Source: Amorphophallus konjac (taxonomy: Eukaryota > Streptophyta > Magnoliopsida > Alismatales > Araceae). From it: a stretch of DNA of 64,000 bases. Position 1 is the stretch's first letter. Each line of letters begins with the position of its first letter. The notes beneath the pieces were generated by a model. That model did no database searches and was not told the DNA's origin. It saw nothing but the letters and a program-made list of their open reading frames with translations. Shown here piece after piece: positions 13,588 through 25,787 of this stretch. Location of the stretch: contig CM040123.1 in NCBI GenBank assembly GCA_022559845.1, positions 318,971,933 through 319,035,932 on the forward strand, in the 5' to 3' direction. Position numbers and translations under genes: made by a program.

Positions 13588-16500
13588 ATTCTCCCCGGGT
13601 AGGAGAAACTCGACCCTGTCGAGTAAGGGTCTGCATCGCTCTGGTAGCGCTCCAGTAGGTCCGGATCTATCCGCTGCAACTCTCCACGGGTAATCCAAGT
13701 TTCCTCGGTGGCGGGTCGCCCTCTCCATCGCACTAGGTAGCACGGGTAGGATCCACTCCTGGTAACTGTCACTTGCTCATCCAGTATATGATCGATATGC
13801 TCTCGCTGCCGTGGAAATGTGACTGGTGGTGGACACTCAGGTGTGGGATCACTCTCAATGGGAGGAGATGGCTCAAAAGGCTCACTAGGGATCATCGTTG
13901 GGTCCCTATATGCAACTAGCTGGATCTGACACATTGAAAGTTGAGCTTATACCATATTCCTCGTGCAGGTCCACAACATACGCATTGGATCAAACGCGTT
14001 TCAACACTCTAAATGGACCGGCTCCGCGAGCTTGCAATTTCTTTACAGTTCCAGAGGGAAACCGTTCAGGTCTTACCCTGATCATGACATACTCACCCTT
14101 TTGAAACTCACGGTGGTGTCGATGGGCATCGGCTAACTCCTTATATCGTGCATTGCTGGCCTCAATGTGACGACGGATGTCGTCATGCAAACTCTTAACA
14201 TGCCTAGCAAAAGACTCGGCATACTCAGACGCTCGTGCGTGAATGGGCATGGGAACAAGATCCACTGGCTTCCTAGGCCTACGACCTGTGACAATCTCAA
14301 ATGGACTCATGCCGGTAGACCTGTTAACCGAATCGTTGTATGCAAATTCTGCCAGTGGTAATATGAGATCCCAGTCCCCTACACGGTCCCTGACAAGACA
14401 CCTCAAAAGGTCACCCAGACTCCTATTGACCACCTCGGTCTGACCATCTGTCTGGGGATGATATGCAGTGAAAAACTTGAGGTGAGTACCCAACATATGC
14501 CACAGTGTCTTCCAAAAATAGCTGGTGAACCTAACATCATGATCAGACACTATGGTACGAGACAACCTGAACTTGCACACCACATGAGTAAGGAATAGGC
14601 GGGCTACCCTCGAAGCATCCGAAGTCTTCGAGCAGGGAATGAAAAGGGCCATCTTCGAGAACCGGTCAACTACCACATAGACTGAGTCATGCTTCCTAGA
14701 GGTATGTGACAATCCCAAGACAAAATCCATGCTAACATCATGCCACGGGGCAGTAGGCACGGGAAGAGGAGTATAAAGGCCCGAGCTTTGCTTCTTCATT
14801 TTGGTCATAGCACATGTACGGAACTGAGCCACTATATGAGCAACATCACGCTTCAAGCTCGGCCAATAAAATCTATGCTCAACAGCCTCGATAGTCTTGT
14901 TCCGACCAAAGTGGCCGGCTAGACCTCTCGCATGTGGCTCCTAGACTAAGAAGTCTCGAACCGAAGTTCGGGGAACACAAAGCCTGCCTCCTCGAAAGAG
15001 GTAACCCTCCTGGAGCACATAGTCATCATGATCTGTCGAGGGTCGGCCTAGAGAGTGGTATAAATCTGACCGAAGTCAGGACAGTCAACATAGGCCTCTC
15101 TCATCTTCTCTAACCCTATGACCTCGGCACTCATGGTCGTTAGCAGACAAGCACGCCGACTCAAGGCATCGGCCACCTTGTTCTCCACTCCAGCCTTATG
15201 TTTAAGTACAAATGTGTACTGCTGGAGATACTCAACCCATCGGCTGTGACGCGCATTAAGCTTCTGTTGGGAATGAAGGTACCTCAAAGCCTCGTGATCG
15301 GAGTACAAGACAAACTCCTGATGTAATAGATAGTGCCTCCAATGCCTAAGAGCCTGAACAACTGCGTAGAATTCCTTATCATAAGTGGAGTATCGCAGTT
15401 TCGCGTCATTCAGCTTCTAACTGAAATATGCGATCGGGTGGGCCTCCTGACTCAACACTCCTCCTATCCCAACACCCGATGCGTCACAAGAGACCTCAAA
15501 CACCTTCGAGAAATCTGGCAATCGAAGGATCGATGTCTGGGTCATGCGCTCCTTGATGTCCTTGAAGGCAGCAGCTGCGGCCTTCGTCCATACAAATGTG
15601 CCCTTCTGAATACAGTCCCTGACCAGGGCAGTGACGGAGCTAAATCCATGGATGAAACGACGATAGAACGTCGCAAGGCCATGGAAGCTGCGGACATCAT
15701 AGACTGTACGGGGTTCCGGCCACTCAACAATGGCCCGGACCTTCTCCGGATCGGCGGAGACCCCAGTACTAGACACAATAAAACCCAAGAAGGTAAGCTG
15801 AGGTGTCATGAAGGCACACTTCTGTGGGTTTGCAAACAACTGCTCTCGCCTCAAAAGAAGATAGACCTGCCGTAGATGATCCAAGTGATCCCCTTTTGTG
15901 CGACTATATATAAGGATATCATCAAAATACACAATCACAAAGACTCCAATGAACGGTCGAAGGACCTGAGTCATAAGTCGCATGAAGGTGCTAGGGGCAT
16001 TAGTTAGCCCAAATGGCATAACCAACCACTCATATATACCATCTTTGGTCTTAAATGCGGTCTTCCATTCATCACATGGTCTAATCCTCACCTGATGGTA
16101 GCCACTCTTAAGATCGATCTTCGAGAAGATAGTGGCATCGGCCATCATTTCTAGCATATCATCTAGGTGGGGAACAGGGAACCTGTACTTCACGGTGATT
16201 TTGTTGATGGCACGACTATCAATGCACATTCTCCACGTGCCATCATTCTTTAGGGCGAGTAATGCGGGAACAACACACGGACTCATGCTATCCCGAACAG
16301 ACCCTCTCTGCATCAACTCATCGACCTACCGTTTTAGCTCGGCATGTTCCATGGGACTCATGCGATAGTGAGGAAGATTGGGCAATGAGGAGCCCGGAAT
16401 CAGGTCGATAGCATGCTGAATATCCCGCATGGGTGGGAGTCCCTCGGGAAGCTCATCGGGAAAAATATCAGCAAACTCCTGCAGAATAGGAATGACATCG

Positions 16501-16909
16501 GGTGAGAGTTCACCCTCGGACTTCGGCTCCACCTCTCGACAGTAATAGCAAACACAGGGCAGCCCCTACTAGCCTCCCGCTCCATTTCCTGAGAGCTAAT
16601 CATCATCAATCTCCTAGTCGAGGGCTCGCCTAGGCCATATGTAACTGTCATAGCCCGAGCTGGGGGTGGGGTACTGGGCCCGGGGATGGAAGGCTCTGGA
16701 GTACTAGGACTAGTAGGACCCCTAACTGAAGGCTTCTTGGGCTGAGAGGGTTGGAGGAGAATCCGTTGGCTAGCATGGTCGAAGGTACATGTGTTCGACC
16801 GGCCATGAAGTGTGGCATCCCGATCAAATAACCAAGGCCTATCAAGAATAATGCTGCCCACCTCCATGGGGAGGACATCACACCAGATCTCGTCATGGTA
16901 GGCATGGAA
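13464..16909 (-). pseudogene. Ty3/gypsy chromovirus pol (RT, RNase H, integrase, chromodomain), broken
   Basis: This is the pol region in the order protease end, reverse transcriptase, RNase H, integrase, chromodomain. RT is marked by [15 protein letters not shown], the active-site motif YFDDILIYS (about 15907-15930) and [11 protein letters not shown]. RNase H shows [16 protein letters not shown]. Integrase shows VVDRFSKMALFIPC, TIVSDHDVRFTSYFW and AYHPQTDGQTEVVNRSL (within 14856-13990). A C-terminal chromodomain (VDHIL-like start, YLVRWRGRPATEETW, about 13800-13640) places it among chromoviruses, whose chromodomain steers insertion. In-frame stops occur at about 16910, 16326, 15417, 15048, 14941 and 13990, and there is a frame change near 16540, so it is inactive. 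The last frame runs past the polypurine tract into the 3' LTR and stops at 13464. Confidence 0.92.
13588..13605 (-). promoter_or_regulatory. Polypurine tract of the chromovirus
   Basis: On the minus strand CCGGGGAGAAT lies immediately upstream of the 3' LTR start, the usual place where plus-strand DNA synthesis is primed in LTR retrotransposons. Confidence 0.6.
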
Positions 16910-18667
16910 TTACAGTGGGACCAGACACCGCAGCCTGATGGGAATGGAGGTGGAATCCACCCATGATACTCGATAGGGGCAAGGATGATCCACGGGTGTA
17001 AGACCAAGACTGGAGACAGTGCCCGTGGAGATTGCATTGATGTAACTCCCACTATCGATGATCACCTTACAAACTTGCTTGCCCAGCCTACAGAATGTAT
17101 GAAAGATAGTGGTCTGACGCCAGTCATCACTGGCCTGTGGCTGGGTGAGAATACACCTGACGACCCCCAAGTGGGTATCGTCCGGATGCTGGGCATCCTG
17201 GCCATCACCTTCGGTCTCATAATACTCGTCAGCTAGCTCCGGATCTGCTTCATAGCTGACTAACACGAGATCCGTAGGGGTGGCATCCTCGACCTGTGTG
17301 TCCCCTATGACAAGAGATGGGCGAGTGGGACACTGGTTGGCGAAATGGCCAAACCCATTGCAGCGATAACACTGCTGCCGTGATCCACTAGGCTCCCCAA
17401 TCAAAGGTCCTTTCCTTTTATCCTCCCGACGGATAGGAGGTGAAGGCAACAAGGGACGAGCAGGAGGTGCGGGTGTTGGTGGACGGGCGATGGGTGCCGT
17501 AAGTTGTTGGGGACGAGGAAGGACCCTCGGAGGTGGAGGGCGAGGCCTAGGAGCGAACGGCTCGGGGCGAGTGGGCTCCTGAGGTCGGGCTATGGGGGCC
17601 CTCGGGTACGTGCCAGAAGAGCCACGGGGCTCGACACTACGAAGGGGAAAGGAGCCCAAACGATGGGTAGACTCAAACTCGGCCTCGAATTGCTCCAATT
17701 CAAGAGCAACCTGATACGCCTGTTCCAAAGTGGTCACATTGCGATGACAAAGTTCATATTGATAGTTTGGCCGCAGACCTCTCCGAAAGCGTGATATGGT
17801 CATGGTGCTCTCTTCCGTAACTCCACACCGTAAATAATACTCATCAAACTCGGCGGTGTACTTGGTCACGGATCGGTTCCCTTGGGAGAGACTTTGCCAT
17901 TTGTCTATGAGACGTTGGCGATATGAGGCAGGAAGGTACTTCTCCCTCAATTTCATTTTCATGTCATCCCAAGTACCGATCAGGGGTTGACGTCGTTGAT
18001 TTAGCAGGCTCTCCACATTGATCCAATAAGTTTGGGCCTGCCCATGCAACTTCATCTTCGTGTATCGAACTCTCCGGTGGTCCGTCATCTCAAACCACTC
18101 GAAGTACCGGTCCATGCCGGCCTCCCAATCTAAATAGACCTTCGGGTCCAAGGACCCGCTAAAAAGGGGAGGGTCCGCATGCACGCTTCGAAGAACGCGG
18201 TCGTCATCATCGTCATCACGATTCCGTCGTTGGTTACGACGACCATATCCCCCTTGCTCATTATCAGATGCATAGTCAGCCACCTCATGCACATGTTGCC
18301 TCCCAACATCTACCGCCTGAGCTCTTGGCGCAGCAGGTTGCTGAGCTGGCTCCTGTTGACCATTGGTCGGCGCGAGTTGCGCCACCGCTGGGGCCCTCTC
18401 GAGGACGGCAATCCTCCCTACAAGACCCTGGATGGACTGGTCCGAAGCTTCGGCCCGATCCTCGAGGGCTTTCATCCTCTCTTCTAGACGCGTTTCTACA
18501 CCATCTAGACGCGTACTAAGGCCATCCATACGCGTATCGAGATGATCCATGAGGGCTCGGAACATCTCGGCCGTTGAGGGCTCATCGGAGCTACGGGCTC
18601 GGGAATCCGCCATAGGTGGTGGTGGCGAGTATTGGGTACCTCGACGGGTGGGCATGCAAAGACACAC
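16910..18667 (-). CDS. Ty3/gypsy Gag and protease N-part
   Basis: A 585-codon frame encodes Gag and the start of the aspartic protease. After a short N-terminus (a second Met at codon 5 fits better) comes an RLDGVETRLEERMKALEDR-type coiled coil. The retrotrans_gag core follows (DPPLFSGSLDPKVYLDWEAG, KMKLHGQAQTYW). A proline-rich linker leads to one CCHC knuckle, CYRCNGFGHFANQC (about residues 433-446), and then the protease motif VIIDSGSYINAIS (about residue 535). The frame ends in TAA at 16910-16912, but the downstream reading in the same frame continues with protease-like sequence. This stop is therefore probably a nonsense mutation. Gag forms the particle and binds element RNA. The primer site and 5' LTR lie just upstream (18948-21233). 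Confidence 0.9.
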   Translation of the reverse strand: MCLCMPTRRGTQYSPPPPMADSRARSSDEPSTAEMFRALMDHLDTRMDGLSTRLDGVETRLEERMKALEDRAEASDQSIQGLVGRIAVLERAPAVAQLAPTNGQQEPAQQPAAPRAQAVDVGRQHVHEVADYASDNEQGGYGRRNQRRNRDDDDDDRVLRSVHADPPLFSGSLDPKVYLDWEAGMDRYFEWFEMTDHRRVRYTKMKLHGQAQTYWINVESLLNQRRQPLIGTWDDMKMKLREKYLPASYRQRLIDKWQSLSQGNRSVTKYTAEFDEYYLRCGVTEESTMTISRFRRGLRPNYQYELCHRNVTTLEQAYQVALELEQFEAEFESTHRLGSFPLRSVEPRGSSGTYPRAPIARPQEPTRPEPFAPRPRPPPPRVLPRPQQLTAPIARPPTPAPPARPLLPSPPIRREDKRKGPLIGEPSGSRQQCYRCNGFGHFANQCPTRPSLVIGDTQVEDATPTDLVLVSYEADPELADEYYETEGDGQDAQHPDDTHLGVVRCILTQPQASDDWRQTTIFHTFCRLGKQVCKVIIDSGSYINAISTGTVSSLGLTPVDHPCPYRVSWVDSTSIPIRLRCLVPL

Positions 18668-18947
18668 GAACTAGGAGACACAAACTGATGCAAACACCGA
18701 CTAATGCACCTAGACCTAAACCAAGATCCGGTACGTGGTGGAGTTAATCGATCCGAAGATCACTCGCGCAAGTGTGCGGCCTTCCCGATAGGCGTAGCCT
18801 AACGTTCGGACAACACCTTTTAATATACCAGATTATCGGGATGAAATGTAATTTTAAAACACCTTTTTATTTTTTGAAAATAATGATGATCCTAGACTCG
18901 ACTTAGACTATGCAAGATTTATGCCATGACTACCCTAGACTCAACTC

Positions 18948-18959
18948 GCTCTGATACCA
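18948..18959 (-). promoter_or_regulatory. Primer-binding site (initiator Met tRNA) of the chromovirus
   Basis: The minus strand reads TGGTATCAGAGC, the complement of the plant initiator-Met tRNA 3' end. It starts three bases inside the 5' LTR boundary at 18963. This fixes the element orientation as minus. Confidence 0.95.
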
Positions 18960-18962
18960 AAC

Positions 18963-21233
18963 TGATGCGGGACGGACACGGGAACCGACTCTAAGTGATG
19001 CGGACCTCAGACTCTAAATGCGGACACGACCAGCAACATACAACAATGGGGAAACTTTGGCCCGACACTAAGAGTTCCTATGGGCTATACGTTGCTAACA
19101 GAAACGCAAGCTCACTCGTCGTCCCAAGCGAGGGGAAACGCGGATCCGCGCGGTTGAGAAACCGGCAGAGTCAAGGGTGGTCGACTCACTTCCGTGCTCG
19201 GATCGAACCACGGGACAGGTCACTATCTCGCTCACAGCGGTGACATGGACTCACGGGCTAGGTTCCTATCATACTCAGCAGCGGCACATGACCATATACT
19301 AGCTAAGCAAGTAAATATCAAGAAGTCGAGATCGTTACCTCCACGCTCCCGGCGTGGGGAAGACAACCCCGGCCAATCCTGTACTCCCGATTAAACAAAT
19401 ACACTGCGCTACAAAGATTTGACCCACTCCACGCACGGAGGTAATAGGTCACATGTGGAGCCCGGGAGTAGCGGGACTTGGGTTGACGGACAGCATCTTG
19501 ATGTCGTCCGTCGGTGCTGAAACCCGCGTTTTAGTGCTGTCCGGATGGCGCGATCTACGGGTTCGTGGGGCCCACGCGCTATCCCGTCCTCTGGACCTGA
19601 TGGAGTGGGTCCCACTGGGATGGTGGCCTCTGGTGGCGCACTTCCCTGGGCGGCGGCAGGGCTGGAACACCGACGGGAGGCCGATCGGCTCCGATCTCCA
19701 AGTCTTGGAGTTGCTGCCGACGGATCTGTTGCTTCTATTTTGCAGCGCGCGATCCGGCGAGATCGGCTGCTGAGATCACTCCCGACGTCGGATCGAAGAG
19801 TAAGAGGTATCGTTGGAAAGCTCTTTCGAAGTGCTTCGACCCTATGTGACTCCAGAAACTTCGTTGGGATCGTGCTTCAGATAGGTGATTTTAGAACCGG
19901 ACTGATCTCAGTTTCAGATCTGGCCGGGCAGAACTAAAGTTTCCTGAGAGTTGGCGTTGACCTCAGGGTAGACCTCGGATTCAGGCCTCGAGTTCTTCAT
20001 GAAAGTTGTATAAGGGAGAGAGAGGAAAACGGAAATAATTCTTATGACCGATTTGGTGGAGGTTTGGATGGGGAAAGATATTTTATACTGGTGGGTGGTC
20101 GGATCTGGACAGAGGCAGACAAAACTGAGTGGGATCTGTAAGTGAATTTTAGAAAATAGGTGAAGGCCTTTAGAAATTCCACAAAAAATTTTGGATGGAG
20201 GGGGTGTTGGACAGAATCTCCAGTAAAATTGGGGGCTTAAGAAAAAATTAAGAAGAGATCTGAAGATGGGAAACTCAGAGCTACTATGAATCTAGATGGA
20301 AAGCTGGCAGATCTGGATGGAAAGGAAGAACGAAAATGAAAAATTACAAAATGGAAGCTTGAAGCCCAACCAAATGTTCTGGGACGTGGTGAAGACCCCT
20401 GGAACTCACCCTGAAAGTTTGGGCTCCAGATGAACTCGTGGCTAAGAGTTAAAAATTCGAGAATGGCCTGCTATCACCCGATTGGCAGAATACCGACGGA
20501 GGCGGTGGCGGTGCAACGGCGGCTCGATGGCGGCGGCGGCGGCAACGACGAACTCCACACCAGATAGATGAGGCTTCCTACCTCAGAACACAGCCTTCCA
20601 AGCTGCAAGAAGAAGAGAGGAGAGAGAGAGAGAGGGGCGGCCCTTGCCTTTGGAACAAATTCCTTGATTTTCTTTGCATTAATTGTAACAAAATGGGAAT
20701 TACAAGCCTTTTATGTGAAATGTAAAATGACACAAACTAACCCTAGATCTAGGGTTGGGGAGGGTAAAAGAGGGAGTCTACATTTTTATTCTCCCATGTG
20801 ATTTGGAATTAAATAAAATAAACTAAAATTCCTAATATAATATAGTAAAGGAGGGGCGCCCCTTGACCTTCATGCCCCCTTCTTGGACTATTTTAAACAC
20901 TTGTCCCCCCTTGGTCCACTCTTCTAGAAGCCCACTATTGGAAGGTTGACTGACCCCACATGGGCCCTAGAGATGAGGTGGATCAATGGGAAAGAGATAG
21001 GGCGGCCCGCGGGACCCGGGTGGTCCCAAATTACACATAAACCCCTACAATCTGAATAAAACACACAATACATACAAACAAAGTGCTAATAAACTACAAA
21101 TATCGAGACTCAAGGGGGAGTCTCCAAGCTGTCTCCGAGCCAGATGGAAGCCGCTGTAGTCCGGGTGGTACTCCGCGTACGGTATCGACGGCTCGCCGGT
21201 TCGTGCTTCTCACTCGCTCTGGTGTCCGCACCA
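18963..21233 (-). repeat. 5' LTR of the Ty3/gypsy chromovirus
   Basis: This 2271-bp copy of 11300-13587 carries the same internal features, including a purine-rich GAGAGAGAGAG tract near 20620 and a near-identical terminal 110 bp. Its outer end is GCACCA at 21228-21233. The CACTA transposon begins at the very next base. The terminal CCA is the CACTA target duplication and reappears at 37570-37572. Confidence 0.92.
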
Positions 21234-21815
21234 CACTACCAGAAAAAGCGGGATTTCAGACGGCCCGTATCCGTCTGAAATCCGTCTGAAATTTGTCACA
21301 AACCACGTTTGTGACGGATTTGCGACATATTTAAGACTGAAACCGACCGTCTGAAATTCTTAGTCACAAATTTGTGACAGTTTATGTTTCCGTCGGAAAT
21401 TTCGTCTGAAAATAAGACATAATTTAATCAGTCACAAATTCCGTCTGCATTTCATACGAGACATTTCCATCTGAAATTTGAAATTTTCAGTCTGAAATTT
21501 ACGACGGATATATTTTCCGTTTGAAATTCCGTCTGAAATTTCGACGGCTATTACGACGGAATATAGTTACCGTCTTAAAATGAAGCCCAACTCTTAGTCT
21601 CAAATCATGTTACCGTATGAAAACTCGTCCGAAATCCGTCGCTATTTCAAACGGATATTACGATGGATAAAATAACCGTCTGAAATTCAACTCAACCCCT
21701 ATCCGAAATGTGGTTTGAAATCCGTCTATATTCCAAACGGATTTTACGACGGATAATAGACGGTCAATATTCGTCGCACATCCCGTCTGAAAATCCGTCT
21801 GAAATCTACGTTTTT
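21234..21815. repeat. Left TIR and subterminal repeat array of the CACTA
   Basis: After the terminal inverted repeat, variants of CCGTCTGAAAT and its complement ATTTCAGACGG recur in both orientations for about 560 bp. This is the typical layout of an En/Spm subterminal region. The same word recurs at 37395-37545. Confidence 0.92.
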
Positions 21816-22261
21816 TTTATAAATCTTAAATTATTTTACAAAACATGTTTAATCATACATAAATTATTTTACAAAACCTGTTTAATCATACATAAACATC
21901 AAGAAATTCTACATGTTGAAAAAAAAATATTGGGAACCTGCTAATCAAATAAACACCACCGAAAAATAAAATTCTGATCAAATAAATACCACAAAAAAAA
22001 GACATTAACCCTACTGATCCGTCTGAATATCAAGAAATATCCGGTACATTGTCCATATCCTCATCGTCCGTATCCTCACCGCCCTGCTCATCTCCTCTGT
22101 CGCCGCCCGCAGAAGGATCCCCCTACATTAAAAAAATAATAACATTCATTCATAGATAAAAAAATTAATGCGAAGAAATTAGCATAAATTGAAAGCAAAT
22201 ATATCAAATTGATAACTGCATATTTTATAAATCAACCACTAGCCTGAAACAGTATTTAAAC

Positions 22262-25200
22262 TAAGTGTATTTTAGAAATAAATTTTGATTCCGTCAGTTC
22301 TGACAAGTCACTTTCATCTCCCCGGTCGTGTTGGAACGATCGGCACGGGCATCCGGCCGGTGTTTCAAGTTTTAGACCCCCGACCCCGACCTGGCAGTTC
22401 ATTTGAACTAAGTGTATTTTAGAAATGAAGTTTGAGCGCCGATCTCAAACCGGGCATCCGATTTGGATTCCGTCAGTTCTGACAAGTCACTTTCATCTCC
22501 CCGGTCGTGTTGGAACGATCGGCACGGCCATCCGGACGGTATTTCAAGTTTTAGACCCCCGGCCCCGACCTGGCAGTTCATTTGAACCAAGTGTATTTTA
22601 TAAATGAACTTTGAGCGCCGAGCTCAAACCGGGCATCCGATTTGGATTCCGTCAGTTCTGAAAAGTCACTTTCATCTCCCCGGTCGTGTTGGAACGATCG
22701 GCACGGCCATCCGGCCGGTATTTCAAGTTTTAGACCCCCGGCCCAAAACTGGCAGTTCATTTAAACTAAGTGTATTTTAGAAATGAACTTTGAGCGCCGA
22801 TCTCAAACCGGGCATCCGATTTGGATTCCGTCAGTTCTGACAAGTCACTTTCATCTCCCCGGTCGTGTTGGAACGATCGGCAAGGCCATCCGGCCGGTAT
22901 TTCAAGTTTTAGACCCCCGGCCCCGACCTGGCAGTCCATTTGAACTAAGTGTATTTTAGAAATGAACTTTGAGCGCCGAGCTCAAACCAGGCATCCGATT
23001 TGGATTCCGTCAGTTCTGACAAGTCACTTTCATCTCCCCGGTCGTGTTGGAACGATCGGCACGGCCATCCGGCCGGTATTTCAAGTTTTAGACCCCCGGC
23101 CCCGACCTGGCAGTTCATTTAAACTATATGTATTTTAGAAATGAACTTTGAGCGCCGAGCTCAAACCGGGCATCCGATTTGGATTCCGTCAGTTCTGAAA
23201 AGTCACTTTCATCTCTCCGATCGTGTTGGAATGATTGGCACGGCCATCCGGCCGGTATTTCAAGTTTTAGACCCCCGGTCCCGACCTGGCAGTTCATTTG
23301 AACTAAGTGTATTTTAGAAATGAACTTTGAGCGTCGAACTCAAACCGGGCATCCGATTTGGATTCCGTCAGTTCTGACAAGTCACTTTCATCTCTCCGGT
23401 CGTGTTGGAATGATCGGCACGGCCATCCGGCCGGTATTTCAAGTTTTAGACCCCCGGCCCCGACCTGGCAGTTCATTTGAACTAAGTGTATTTTAGAAAT
23501 GAACTTTGAGCGCCGATCTCAAACCGGGCATCCGATTTGGATTCCGTCAGTTCTGACAAGTCACTTTCATCTCCCCGGTCGTGTTGGAACGATCGGCACT
23601 GCCATCCGGCCGGTATTTCAAGTTTTAAACCCCGGCCCCGACCTGACAGTTCATTTGAACTAAGTGTATTTTAGAAATGAACTTTGAGCGCCGAGCTCAA
23701 ACCGGGCATCCGATTTGGATTCCGTCAGTTCTGAAAAGTCACTTTCATCTCCCCAGTCGTGTTGGAATGATCGGCACAGGCATCCGGCCGGTATTTCAAG
23801 TTTTAGACCCCCGGCCCCGACCTGGCAGTTCATTTGAACTAAGTGTATTTTAGAAATGAACTTTGAGCGCCGAACTCAAACCGGGCATCCGATTTGGATT
23901 CCGTCAGTTCTGACAAGTCACTTTCATCTCCCCGGTCGTGTTGGAATGATCGGCACGGCCATCCGACCGGTATTTCAAGTTTTAGACCCCCGGCCCCGAC
24001 CTGGCAGTTCATTTGAACTAAGTGTATTTTAGAAATGAACTTTGAGCGCCGATCTCAAATCGGGCATCCGATTTGGATTCCGTCAGTTCTGACAAGTCAC
24101 TTTCATCTCCCCGGTCGTGTTGGAATGATCGGCATGGCCATCCGGCCGGTATTTCAAGTTTTAGACCCCCGGCCCCGACCTGACAGTTCATTTGAACTAA
24201 GTGTATTTTAGAAATGAACTTTGAGCGCCGAGCTCAAACCGGGCATCCGATTTGGATTCCGTCAGTTCTGAAAAGTCACTTTCATCTCCCCGGTCGTGTT
24301 GGAATGATCGGCATGGCCATCTGGCCGGTATTTCAAGTTTTAGACCCCCGGCCCCAACCTGGCAGTTCATTTAAACTAAGTGTATTTTAGAAATGAACTT
24401 TGAGCGCCGAGCTCCGGGCATCCGATTTGGATGCCGTCAGTTCTGACAAGTCACTTTCATCTCCCCGGTCGTGTTGGAACGATCGGCATGGCCATCCGGC
24501 CGGTATTTCAAGTTTTAGACCCCCGGCCCCGACCTGACAGTTCATTTGAACTAAGTGTATTTTAGAAATGAACTTTGAGCGCCGAGCTCAAACCGGGCAT
24601 CCGATTTGGATTCCGTCAGTTCTGAAAAGTCACTTTCATCTCCCCGGTCGTGTTGGAACGATCGGCACAGGCATCTGGCCGGTATTTCAAGTTTTAGACC
24701 CCCGGCCCCGACCTGGCAGTTCATTTGAACTAAGTGTATTTTAGAAATGAACTTTGAGCGCCGAGCTCAAACCGGGCATCCGATTTGGATTCCGTCAGTT
24801 CTGAAAAGTCACTTTCATATCCCCGGTCGTGTTGGAACGATCGGCACGGGCATCCGGCCGGTATTTCATGTTTTAGACCCCCGGCCCCGACCTGGCAGTT
24901 CATTTGAACTAAGTGTATTTTAGAAATGAACTTTGAGCGCCGAGCTCAAACCGGGCATCCGATTTGGATTCCGTCAGTTCTGACAAGTCACTTTCATCTC
25001 CCCGGTCGTGTTGGAATGATCGGCACGGCCATCCGACCGGTATTTCAAGTTTTATACCCCCGGCCCCGACCTGGCAGTTCATTTGAACTAAGTGTATTTT
25101 AGAAATGAACTTTGAGCGCCGAGCTCAAACCGGGCATCCGATTTGGATTCCGTCAGTTCTGACAAGTCACTTTCATCTCCCCGGTCGTGTTGGAACGATC

Positions 25201-25787
25201 GGCACGGCCATCCGGTCGGTATTTCAAGTTTTAGACCCCCGACCCCGACCTGGCAGTTCATTTGAACTAAGTGTATTTTAGAAATGAACTTTGAGCGCCG
25301 AGCTCAAACCGGGGAGATGAAAGTGACTTCCGTCAATTCTGACAAGTCACTTTCATCTCCCCGGTCGTGTTGGAACGATCGGCACGGCCATCCGGCTGGT
25401 ATTTCAAGTTTTAGACCCCCGGCCCCGACCTGGCAGTTCATTTGAACCAAGTGTATTTTATAAATGAACTTTGAGCGCCGAGCTCAAACCGGGCATCCGA
25501 TTTGGATTCCGTCAGTTCTGAAAAGTCACTTTCATCTCCCCGGTCGTGTTGGAACGATCGGCACGGCCATCCGACCGGTATTTCCAGTTTTAGACCCCCG
25601 GCCCTGACCTGACAGTTCATTTGAACTAAGTGTATTTTAGAAATGAACTTTGAGCGCCGATCTCAAACTGGGCATCCGATTTGGATTTCGTCAGTTCTGA
25701 CAAGTCACTTTCATCTCCCCGGTCGTGTTGGAACGATCGGCACGGCCATCCGGCCGGTATTTCAAGTTTTAGACCTCCGGCCCCCGG
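22262..25787. repeat. 179-bp satellite array, about 20 copies, inside a transposase intron
   Basis: The unit contains AGTGTATTTTAGAAATGAAC, CATCCGATTTGGATTCCGTC, CTTTCATCTCCCCGGTCGTG and TTTTAGACCCCCGGCCCCGA. The start of AGTGTATTTT recurs at 22411, 22590, 22769, 22948, 23306 and 23485, all in steps of 179 or its double. The first copy is shortened by about 30 bp, and one copy near 24400 lacks four bases. The array sits wholly between the donor at 25881 and the acceptor at 22123 of the last intron of the Transposase_24-type gene. Confidence 0.95.
25309..25364. repeat. Perfect 21-bp inverted repeat within one satellite unit
   Basis: CCGGGGAGATGAAAGTGACT (25309 onward, arm ends 25329) is the exact complement of the arm 25344-25364, with a 14-nt loop. 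It replaces the normal GGGCATCCGATTTGGATT part of that unit. Confidence 0.92.

Noticed and set aside
15333..15875. 180-codon plus-strand frame
   Set aside because: Antisense shadow of the chromovirus reverse transcriptase and RNase H region.
22262..25787. CRISPR-like array
   Set aside because: The units are contiguous 179-bp tandem copies without unique spacers, in a plant nuclear context.
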